Virus record (IMG/VR): IMGVR_UViG_3300048999_000192
Location: 91,099-155,098 of that record
Reading direction: 5' to 3' (one strand)
Length of the DNA: 64,000 nucleotides
DNA from: a virus
Below, piece by piece: positions 59,001-64,000 of this stretch (the stretch's first letter is position 1; each line of letters starts with the position of its first letter). A program made the translations under genes and the position numbers. The notes beneath the pieces are model-generated. The model had not been told where the DNA came from and searched no databases. It saw only the letters and a program-made list of their open reading frames with translations.

Positions 59001-59748
59001 CTACAACGACCTGGCCATCCAGACCTGGGACACGGTCGACACCACCGAGCTCCCGCTGGGCACCAAGGTCTCGGTGCAGCTCCTGCAGCGCGGCTCGACC
59101 ACCGACACCTTCTTCGTCGACAACCTGTCCCTGTTCGAGGACGCGATCGTCTGGGAGTTCTCCAACGACGGCGGGGCGAACTGGTGGCCGGTCTATGACA
59201 TCCGGAACGACCCGCACGGGGTCTTCATCTTCCCGGATCCGACCACCCCGACGATCTCCACGGGCACCCAGCTCATGTGGCGGGTCACTGGCTACCGGCC
59301 CTACCTGCACGTGAACAGCCTGGCCATCCGCCCCTGGTACGGGTCCCTGCCGCTCGGGGTGCCGCACCGGGAGCCGGGCATGGGCGGGCCGAACATGAAC
59401 CCGACCGACCACTTCCCCCCGGTCGAGCAGGACCCGCGCTGGCAGGCCTGGCATGAGCCGGTGCCCCAGGACTGGTGGTTCGTCCAGCGGCAGCTCCTGC
59501 TGCTCGGGCGCCCCTACATCCCGGTGGACACCTCCACGCCGAGCTCGCGGGCGAACGTCTGGCTCAACCCGGACGGCCTCGTGCCGATCCCGCCGGTCAC
59601 GCCGCCCGACGACAGCCCGCCGCCCGACGAAGAGCACATCGGCCCGGAGATCTACATCGACATCTACGGCGACCCGTACACCGGGACCTACGGTCCGGAA
59701 GCGGGCGGGGGCACCTACACCGATAACTACGGGAACGGGACATACTGA
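56053..59748 (+). CDS. Large baseplate or fibre-network protein
   Basis: The 1231-residue protein is nearly all beta structure, built of several sandwich-like domains: an F5/8-like region at about 75-200 (I-N-Y-I-E-L-D-L-P), LamG/jelly-roll-like regions at about 310-480, and domains with W-D-E-L-E and W-D-E-I-E repeats (about 850-1000). A Pro/Gly/Tyr-rich C-terminus with repeated Y-G and Y-T units follows. It probably links the baseplate to fibres or binds cell-surface sugars. No catalytic signature is visible. It overlaps no gene upstream, but its end overlaps the next start. Confidence 0.6.
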   Translation: MADPIDVPTPPPGYLSTPSMAPLTVDGLPLADATGALLSTPSTPGQQQAESQRFWSTPPRPLGDPHDEVLLIKLAKPTQINYIELDLPHFPHHFYIFYWEPTKKAWLEIQAQPNKYSVRFYIDGAVPQVIGPANVMQAHQHPSHYGADHWVHYSADLVPFTATKLRLSGNRNFGSTKGGPVDVHGRPANYALGVRNLDFGTRILSRQDVPLTDRDPDIITERESFTVVTDIAGSPVELSMRENRASDLILGRMWKCEPQPFSYAVIPLYVDARDPQGNPQVIDRFYLNPITSGVRVNLYYSETPPDASDFDAEDTPLTFPLTRQAGQGIPTLDSDGLAFPDKIAYIDVSNQAMQWDPTKPFWVGVDIQPQFNSSATTDHVIWDAGPFSLLWRDQEWTLAFDDGYLTLPPYDHQINQHLQFVIGYDGQQVSFYSPEGGVILLPATIEDLTVAAIRFGAEEGFTDEDLIITGDYRLHSFVLKKESLPFISGPGGIEVPQPVADFISDPAAYVLKAPYAGQDTGSTKNSLLRFGLQFVMGTPENGINPWGFVGGPDNVYDDVVWTPINRDFTLAKGFMQFNPTRAACFKFEFTNLQPQPYEVYQPKTTKVQVFPSAIVASSTPTQPSGDSGAGSSGLIANNDAVHPLQYADAIRLRYTAPTQTALGGLPPTEAMYATDPATAQRLAQYGGMYHFQPWQPPATTPRFNTTASHYYETVDVVQNSRVAYFVALSGLSMYRVDYATDDDTDQYLETFGDLLHVASSNWPWQPGALSTPADIAAPVTATSVVFPSRRKVRGIQFASQQSSAVQLLIDPDFDDPELRAWSPVGDIAPLELSEDFNASVGSTVKIQRESGIDNWADMEANWASWDELEASIAGDTRPNWNDLEVDTEGGTVGGVVYGANVETTKAGRLYAAARVYTDVPLTEPLVLQILDESGTVLAEAERTVTGGHVTEWYVGYTIGEGGGTESETWDEIEASNASPSLPNYNDLAIQTWDTVDTTELPLGTKVSVQLLQRGSTTDTFFVDNLSLFEDAIVWEFSNDGGANWWPVYDIRNDPHGVFIFPDPTTPTISTGTQLMWRVTGYRPYLHVNSLAIRPWYGSLPLGVPHREPGMGGPNMNPTDHFPPVEQDPRWQAWHEPVPQDWWFVQRQLLLLGRPYIPVDTSTPSSRANVWLNPDGLVPIPPVTPPDDSPPPDEEHIGPEIYIDIYGDPYTGTYGPEAGGGTYTDNYGNGTY

Positions 59749-61067
59749 TGACCGATCGCGCGCACTGCTACCGGCTCATCCAGGACGCGGCCGGGGACCT
59801 GCAGCCCAACTCCGTGATCCGGGTGCTCCAGCCGGGGACCGAGACGCTGATCTCCGACCCGCTGTACCCCGACAACGCCACGGTCAGCTCGATGACCAAC
59901 CCGTTCATCTCGGTGGACGGCACGCTGAACTTCTACCTGGACGTGCCGCAGCGGGTCCGGCTCGGGGTGACCAAGCCGGGCAGCGACGAGATCTTCTTCG
60001 ACGACGTCGACATCCTGCTGGACTCCAACGCCTCGATCGACCAGTCTCACACCGGCGCGGGCACCAACTCCACCACGGTGGGCACGACCGCGACCTCCAC
60101 CGGCGCGGGCGCGGCCTCCTTCGGCAACTCCGCCTCGGCCGACGGCAGCGAGGCGACGGCGGTCGGCCATTCCGCCGACGGGGAGGGCAGCAACTCCGTC
60201 GCGGTGGGCTCAGCGGCCGTCAGCACGGGCACAGGCGGCACCGCAGTGGGAAAGGGTGCCGTGGCCTCGGCCACGGGCGCGGTGGCCGTAGGGACGCTCT
60301 CAACGGCTTCTGGCAACAACGCCGGGGCGCATGGGGACAACGCGGTGGCCTCCGCCCAGCAGAGCACCGCCGTCGGCTCGGGCACCACGGCCAGTCACGT
60401 GCACTCCACCGCCGTCGGCGCGCAGGCGGCCACCACCGAGACCAAGCAGGTCATGCTCGGCCAGCCGGGCGACTTCGTGGAGATCCCCAACTTCATGACC
60501 CTGAAGTCGATCCCCGGCGGGATCAAGTACCGGGCCTACGTCCGTGACGATGGCACGTTCAGCCTGCGCTACCACTACCCGCTCGACGCGGTGAACCTGC
60601 TCACTACCGGCAGCCACGACGACGACTTCGAAGGTTCCAACGGCTCCTGGGCGGCCACGGCGGGCGCGATCACCAACAGCTCGACGTTCTTCTACGCCGG
60701 GGCGAGCTCGATGAAGATGACCGCCTCGGCCCTGAGCAGCCTCGCCACCTCGCTCAAGGTGGCCGCCGTGGCCGGGCACACCTACATCGGCAAGGCGCAG
60801 ATGTACCGGCACTCCGGTGACGGCACCGCCCCGACCCACTTCCAGGCCTGGCTGCTCTTCTACGACGCCAGCAACGCCCTGATCGGCTCGGCGGTGGCCG
60901 GTCCGGCCCAGACCATCGTCAACGACACCTGGTTCCCGGCCGACATCCGGGCGGTCGCACCGACCCTGACCACCCAGGTGGCCCTGCGCGTCGGTGTGGG
61001 CACCGGAGAGGGCCTGAGCGGCACGATCTGGTACGCCGACGCCGCCGGGATCTTCGACCTCGGCTGA
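59748..61067 (+). CDS. Receptor-binding tail fibre with YadA-like beta-roll
   Basis: This 439-residue protein has an attachment domain (about 1-95, with V-D-G-T-L-N-F-Y-L and P-Q-R-V-R-L-G), followed by a repeat region (about 115-225). There, units such as A-T-A-V-G, S-V-A-V-G, G-T-A-V-G and A-V-A-V-G recur every 14-16 residues, the pattern of YadA/Hep-Hag trimeric adhesin heads. A neck segment (about 235-260) and a C-terminal CBM-like jelly roll (about 295-439) follow. It is the last rightward gene and most likely the distal adhesin. TGATG overlap with the previous gene. Confidence 0.75.
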   Translation: MTDRAHCYRLIQDAAGDLQPNSVIRVLQPGTETLISDPLYPDNATVSSMTNPFISVDGTLNFYLDVPQRVRLGVTKPGSDEIFFDDVDILLDSNASIDQSHTGAGTNSTTVGTTATSTGAGAASFGNSASADGSEATAVGHSADGEGSNSVAVGSAAVSTGTGGTAVGKGAVASATGAVAVGTLSTASGNNAGAHGDNAVASAQQSTAVGSGTTASHVHSTAVGAQAATTETKQVMLGQPGDFVEIPNFMTLKSIPGGIKYRAYVRDDGTFSLRYHYPLDAVNLLTTGSHDDDFEGSNGSWAATAGAITNSSTFFYAGASSMKMTASALSSLATSLKVAAVAGHTYIGKAQMYRHSGDGTAPTHFQAWLLFYDASNALIGSAVAGPAQTIVNDTWFPADIRAVAPTLTTQVALRVGVGTGEGLSGTIWYADAAGIFDLG

Positions 61068-61074
61068 GCATGAC

Positions 61075-61106
61075 GAAGGGCCCCTCCCGTGGAAGAGGGG
61101 CCCTTC
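61075..61106. terminator. Bidirectional terminator between convergent blocks
   Basis: GAAGGGCCCCTC (61075-61086) pairs perfectly with 61095-61106. It separates the rightward virion operon from the leftward small genes. U-tracts are weak on both strands. Confidence 0.8.
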
Positions 61107-61118
61107 GCGTTCGGTGGG

Positions 61119-61418
61119 TCAGGCGTGGTCGCGGACCAGGACCGGGATGGTGTCCTGGGGCTCCTTGGGCGGGGCGACCGGCTTGACGCTGATGAAGGCG
61201 ATCTCGGCGAAGTTCACGATGATCATGTGGCCGGTCGCCTTGCCCTCGTTGTCGAAGTCGCTGAAGGCGTCGACCGTCTTGGACCGCAGGCTCTCGGTGA
61301 GTTCGCGCTGAGCCGCGCCGACGGACTCCCAGCGGGCGCTCATGAAGTACTGCCGGTTGCCCTTGGGGGTGATGAGTTCGACGAACAGAACCGTGGGGTT
61401 CTGCTTGGCAATGGTCAT
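61119..61418 (-). CDS. Hypothetical protein, leftward block
   Basis: The 99-residue product (minus strand, ATG at 61418 with GAAGGAGAG upstream) has alternating strands and a central amphipathic helix (A-A-Q-R-E-L-T-E-S-L-R-S-K) and M-I-I-V-N-F-A-E-I-A-F-I-S-V-K, consistent with a small alpha/beta sandwich. It is under its own promoter (P5). Family not recognised; likely non-structural. Confidence 0.65.
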   Translation of the reverse strand: MTIAKQNPTVLFVELITPKGNRQYFMSARWESVGAAQRELTESLRSKTVDAFSDFDNEGKATGHMIIVNFAEIAFISVKPVAPPKEPQDTIPVLVRDHA

Positions 61419-61447
61419 AAAGCTCTCCTTCGGGGTGAGATCGACCT

Positions 61448-61470
61448 AGCCTACTCCAAGGAATCCCGGA
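61448..61470 (-). promoter_or_regulatory. Phage promoter P5, leftward copy
   Basis: On the minus strand: GATTCCTTGGAG followed by TAGGCT (61453-61448). It shares CTTGGAGTAGG with P2. The start codon is 30 nt beyond the -10 box, and the box overlaps the stop of the upstream gene. Confidence 0.6.
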
Positions 61471-61669
61471 GTACTACCCCGCGCAGCATCATGACGTGGC
61501 GCTCCCAGGGGATGCCGAACTTCTCATCCCAGCGCTCGTCCGGCCGGGTCCGCCCGAACGGCATGCCGCACTGGCACCGGCCGAAGAACTCGCAGTCGCC
61601 GTACTCGATCACCAGCGCGTGGCCGCCCTCCCAGAAGGTCAGCGGTAGCGGCTCCTCCTCAGCGGGCAT
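61451..61669 (-). CDS. Small Cys-rich protein, possible zinc site
   Basis: The 72-residue product starts at the ATG at 61669 (GGAGGAGC upstream). Longer in-frame readings would cover another gene. It has C-E-F-F-G-R-C-Q-C-G (about 26-35) and W-E-R-H (about 54-57), which could form a C-C-C-H zinc site seen in small actinobacterial and phage proteins. It overlaps the upstream gene by 11 nt. Function is unknown. Confidence 0.6.
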   Translation of the reverse strand: MPAEEEPLPLTFWEGGHALVIEYGDCEFFGRCQCGMPFGRTRPDERWDEKFGIPWERHVMMLRGVVLRDSLE

Positions 61670-61841
61670 CGCGCTCCTCCCGCATGCGACGGGTCTCCTC
61701 GCGGATCTCGGCCGCTTCGGCCAGCCGCTCGCGGGTGAGGCGCATGTTCCGCCGGATGTCCCGGTAACACCACAGTACGAAGACGAAGCCGCCCAGCGCG
61801 ATGGTGCCGCCGACGACACCGATCCATGCCCAAATATCCAA
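61659..61841 (-). CDS. Single-TM protein with basic coiled coil
   Basis: The 60-residue product starts at TTG 61841 with GAGGAGG well placed. A transmembrane helix spans about 5-24, followed by a strongly charged amphipathic helix (R-D-I-R-R-N to the end). Earlier in-frame starts would cross a terminator hairpin. The topology recalls accessory lysis or exclusion proteins, but no family is certain. Confidence 0.6.
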   Translation of the reverse strand: MDIWAWIGVVGGTIALGGFVFVLWCYRDIRRNMRLTRERLAEAAEIREETRRMREERDAR

Positions 61842-61861
61842 TGATCCTCCTCGGGGAAACA

Positions 61862-61894
61862 CGAAGGCCCGAGCGTCAGCGGCTCGGGCCTTCG
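61862..61894. terminator. Terminator hairpin
   Basis: CGAAGGCCCGAGC paired with its complement around a 7-nt loop. It lies just upstream of the 61841 start on the minus strand, so for that gene it acts as a leader attenuator or as the end of an upstream transcript. Confidence 0.75.
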
Positions 61895-61990
61895 ATCGTG
61901 ACCCTGGCGCGGCCCCTCCGGGGAGGGTCTCCATCCGGCCAGGGCTCCAACAATACTTGGTAGCAGGTGGACCCGCAAGGGGAACGAAGA
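61895..61990. other. Non-coding stretch between two terminators
   Basis: No credible open frame. It includes a CCCTCC / GGAGGG-type hairpin around 61915-61930 and, on the plus strand, CTTGGTAGCAG (61958-61968), resembling promoter P3 but lacking the final T. A short untranslated RNA ending at either terminator is possible. Confidence 0.4.
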
Positions 61991-62027
61991 GAAGGGCCCG
62001 GTCCGAAGACCGGGCCCTTCTTCCCCT
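61991..62027. terminator. Terminator beside tRNA
   Basis: GAAGGGCCCGGTC-cgaa-GACCGGGCCCTTC followed by TTCCCC on the plus strand. On the minus strand it lies about 48 nt downstream of the tRNA 3' end and probably ends that transcript. Confidence 0.8.
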
Positions 62028-62067
62028 CAGCTCCCCCGAAGAGCTAGAGATCGGCACCTAGTGCCAG

Positions 62068-62141
62068 TGGCGCGAGCGGGATTCGAACCCGCGACCTTTG
62101 GGTTATGAGCCCAACGAGCTCCCGAGCTGCTCTATCGCGCT
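62068..62141 (-). tRNA. tRNA-Met(CAT), initiator type
   Basis: Minus-strand cloverleaf of 74 nt without encoded CCA: a six-pair acceptor stem plus an unpaired first position (A1 against C72), D-stem GAGC/GCTC with A11-T24, anticodon loop CTCATAA (anticodon CAT) and T-arm GCGGG-TTCGAAT-CCCGC. Three consecutive G-C pairs in the anticodon stem (29-31 with 39-41), the unpaired 1:72 and A11-T24 are the recognised identity features of bacterial initiator tRNA, so this is formyl-Met initiator rather than elongator or Ile2. The exchanged mismatch (A-C instead of C-A) is unusual. Confidence 0.85.
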
Positions 62142-62155
62142 GCGCCCAGGGTACC

Positions 62156-62518
62156 TCATACGCGGATCACGGTGTTCTTTTTGGTGGCCAGCGCCTGATT
62201 CGACTTGGAAGTGGCGGGGCCGCCCGGGGCCGGGCCGTCGGGATTGGTCTTCCCGAGGATCCGCAGGGCCTTGGCGATGCCGCCCGCGAGATCAACATCC
62301 TCGTCATCGACGACCAGGCCCATCCGGAATCCATCCCACCGGCCGCGTTGGGTCTGGCGGGCCTCGATCGTGAAAACGCAGTGCTGGCCAGCGCCGTTGA
62401 TCTTGTCGATCTCCAGGTTGGCGCAGCCCGGCTCGGGGTGGGTGATCTCCACGTCGAGGCCGCGCGAGCGCAGGATGCCTGCCTGGTGGAGGAGGAACGC
62501 GGGGGTGTCAGCGGTCAA
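62156..62518 (-). CDS. Hypothetical protein upstream of tRNA
   Basis: The 120-residue product starts at TTG 62518 with AGGAGG upstream. It is alpha/beta with D-V-E-I-T-H-P-E-P-G-C-A-N-L-E-I (about 22-37) and E-A-R-Q-T-Q-R-G-R-W-D-G-F (about 52-64), ending in a disordered Pro/Gly/Ser tail. No catalytic motif is clear. It lies 15 nt ahead of the tRNA on the same strand, so the two are probably co-transcribed. Confidence 0.6.
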   Translation of the reverse strand: MTADTPAFLLHQAGILRSRGLDVEITHPEPGCANLEIDKINGAGQHCVFTIEARQTQRGRWDGFRMGLVVDDEDVDLAGGIAKALRILGKTNPDGPAPGGPATSKSNQALATKKNTVIRV

Positions 62519-62583
62519 GAGAGCCTCCTAGATGACGTCGGGGCGGCAGGATCGCTCCCACCGCCCCGCACGTACACGGTACG

Positions 62584-63516
62584 TCAGGGGGTGTTCGGCT
62601 TCCCGACGTAGAGGGTGCAGGACTTGCCGCCCTGCTGGCACTCCCGGATGGTGTCCTGGAGGCCCAGCCAGTACTCCGCCTGGGAGCCGTAGAGCTTCTT
62701 GGCAGCCGCCAGCCGCTTGGCGTTGACGGCGGCGGCCTGCTCGGCGGCCACCTGCTGGTCGTACTGCTGCTCGATCGTCTTGGACGTCGGGGCCATGGCC
62801 GTGAAGTGGATCTGCGGGACACCGCAGGTCTTCTCGTCCGAGCCCGTCGAGCAGAGCCAGTTGATCTTCAGGCCCGAGGTCTCCTGCAGCGCGGTCGGGA
62901 ACTGCGCCGAGACGGCCTTGTCGAGGTCCGGCCAGCCACCCAGCGTCCAGGTGTTCGGGCCGAACTTGCCCTTGTTGGCCGGGTTCTCCATGACCTCCTG
63001 GAAGGCACGGTCGATGGCCGGGCCGACCTGCTCCTTGAGCATCTCGTTCCAGCCCGGGTCCGAGCTCTTGGCCTTACCCGAGTTGTCGCTGTTCTCCTGC
63101 GGGGAGGTCTCCGCGCAGCCGTACTTCAGGCACAGCTTGGCGAACCACTCCTTCATCACGTCGGCGTTCTGGTTGAGCTGGAAGGGCATCGTCGAGTAGG
63201 CGTACACCGGCGTGCCGGGGCTGTTGGCATCCCCCTGGAGCTTGGTGCCCTGGGAGGTGTCCCGGTCCCCGTCGTGGCCGGTGATGTAGTTGCGCGCGTT
63301 GCAGGGGAAGTACCAGGCGATCTCCTTGTCGCCTTTGCCCACCTTGTCGCCGGGGGCGACGATGCGCTTCACGTCCTGCTTGTCTCCGAACCCGCGCCCC
63401 GTGACGGCGGCGCACTGCCCGATCGAGGGCGTGGCGTTGGAGAAACAGGCGGTGAGCAGGGGGCTGGCGGCGACACACGCCACCGCCAGGCCTGCGACCT
63501 TGATCTTGGTCTTCAT
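62584..63516 (-). CDS. SPFH-like lipoprotein
   Basis: The 310-residue product has a lipoprotein signal: positive N-terminus, hydrophobic core and lipobox L-L-T-A-C (C24). The mature part resembles an SPFH/band-7-type protein common in large Streptomyces phages: G-F-G-D-K-Q-D-V-K-R-I, W-Y-F-P-C-N-A-R-N-Y-I, M-P-F-Q-L-N-Q-N, and a C-terminal Ala-rich helix (about 250-285). Several cysteines could form disulfides. Phage lipoproteins on the outer face of the membrane often act in superinfection exclusion, but this is inference. ATG at 63516 has AAAGG upstream. Confidence 0.7.
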   Translation of the reverse strand: MKTKIKVAGLAVACVAASPLLTACFSNATPSIGQCAAVTGRGFGDKQDVKRIVAPGDKVGKGDKEIAWYFPCNARNYITGHDGDRDTSQGTKLQGDANSPGTPVYAYSTMPFQLNQNADVMKEWFAKLCLKYGCAETSPQENSDNSGKAKSSDPGWNEMLKEQVGPAIDRAFQEVMENPANKGKFGPNTWTLGGWPDLDKAVSAQFPTALQETSGLKINWLCSTGSDEKTCGVPQIHFTAMAPTSKTIEQQYDQQVAAEQAAAVNAKRLAAAKKLYGSQAEYWLGLQDTIRECQQGGKSCTLYVGKPNTP

Positions 63517-63542
63517 CCGTGCCTTTCTTCGGGAGAGGACTT

Positions 63543-63836
63543 TCAGGTCAGCTCGGCAGCCTTACGCCTGGCCGAGTACAGCGCCTCCGAGACCTCATTC
63601 GGCATGGTCTCGTAGGTGAGCGGGTTGGCCGCGATCTCGCCGATCATCAGTGTGACGGCGTCGATGTTGGCCTGCGCGCCGGAGATGAGCTTGTAGGTCC
63701 GCGCCTCGATCTCCTTGCGCTGGGCGTTCCACAGGCGCATACGGGAGAGCCCCACGATCACGGCCCAGACGATCAGGACGAGCCCGACGACGCAGACCGC
63801 GATCAGGGGAAAGGTGGTCTCAATGGCGTATTGCAT
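63543..63836 (-). CDS. Single-TM membrane protein
   Basis: The 97-residue product has an N-terminal transmembrane helix (about 9-31, V-C-V-V-G-L-V-L-I-V-W) followed by a charged helical cytoplasmic part with R-K-E-I-E-A-R and a C-terminal A-R-R-K-A. GAGGGG precedes the ATG (at 63836). It is the first gene of the leftward block and 26 nt ahead of the lipoprotein gene, suggesting a common membrane function. Confidence 0.65.
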   Translation of the reverse strand: MQYAIETTFPLIAVCVVGLVLIVWAVIVGLSRMRLWNAQRKEIEARTYKLISGAQANIDAVTLMIGEIAANPLTYETMPNEVSEALYSARRKAAELT

Positions 63837-63853
63837 GACCCCTCTTGGATGTG

Positions 63854-63909
63854 GAGGAGGCCACCCCGGTTCCGGCCCCAGCTAAGCTCCCGGAACCGGA
63901 GCGACCTCC
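63854..63909. repeat. Inverted repeat upstream of leftward block
   Basis: CCGGTTCCGG (63866-63875) pairs perfectly with 63890-63899, with the outer arms GGAGG/CCTCC extending it. Read leftward it precedes the first gene of the block by 17 nt, so it may be an upstream terminator or regulatory hairpin. A separate 8-nt inverted pair, AAGGTGCA (63913-63920) and TGCACCTT (63982-63989), lies beyond. No gene is seen in 63837-64000. Confidence 0.5.
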
Positions 63910-64000
63910 GCGAAGGTGCAAGTACGGACGGTCCACGCTCCGGGTAACCCCCCGGAAACCCCAAAGCCGTCCCGTCTCAAATGCACCTTGTCTGGATAGC

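Noticed and set aside
60110-60430. Tandem DNA repeat or CRISPR-like array
   Set aside because: The periodicity is at protein level (YadA-type 14-16 residue units); the DNA units are divergent and have no spacer structure.
63837-64000. Origin of replication at the right edge
   Set aside because: The inverted repeats are GC-rich, and there are no iterons or AT-rich unwinding region; a terminator or regulatory hairpin is more likely.

Overview
The window is part of the genome of a large contractile-tailed (myovirus-type) double-stranded DNA bacteriophage of a high-GC actinobacterium. The evidence is a continuous virion-gene order (portal, prohead protease/scaffold, major capsid protein, head-tail connectors, tail sheath, tail tube, frameshifted tail chaperones, tape measure, baseplate hub, gp25-like wedge, J-like wedge, tail fibres), very high G+C, strong third-position G/C bias and frequent GTG/TTG starts. 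No terminase, integrase, replication genes, insertion sequence or CRISPR array is visible. The exact host cannot be read from the sequence, though DUF397-like peptides and an SPFH-type lipoprotein fit an actinomycete.

Layout. 1-2.2 kb: head-associated proteins. 2.2-4.5 kb: an island of very small genes with its own promoters and terminators, opening with two short DUF397-like peptides. 4.6-9.2 kb: a 1551-residue protein with several ADP-ribosyltransferase-like domains and a ParB-like domain. 9.4-15.1 kb: portal and a SWIM-zinc-finger protein. 15.2-16.5 kb: four small membrane or coiled-coil proteins, possibly a lysis cassette. 16.5-18.8 kb: a second island of small non-structural genes. 19.0-25.5 kb: prohead protease fused to extra domains and scaffold, decoration protein and major capsid protein. 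25.8-37.4 kb: head fibres and decorations, connectors and fibre proteins, with one reversed membrane gene. 37.4-38.6 kb: two ParB-like proteins flanking an Acb2-type cyclic-nucleotide sponge (anti-CBASS). 38.6-61.1 kb: neck, contractile tail, baseplate and adhesins, including a virion glycosidase and a hub with two muralytic domains. 61.1-63.8 kb: a leftward block of small genes, an initiator-type tRNA and a lipoprotein.

Two signals appear to organise expression. Small non-structural genes are preceded by a promoter-like motif (TTGGAGTA or TTGGTAGAGT, sometimes inside a CCAAG-N4-CTTGG palindrome), often with a small hairpin at the predicted RNA 5' end. Many structural genes or groups are instead preceded, usually 11-33 nt before the start codon, by a hairpin with a conserved inner core (C-x-CC, loop GAAGA, GGTGA) inside an outer stem of changing sequence. 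The second element is the strongest candidate for an undescribed system here.

Most genes are tightly packed, with ATGA, GTGA or TGATG overlaps. Functions marked as inferred rest on motif recognition by eye; no database search was possible.
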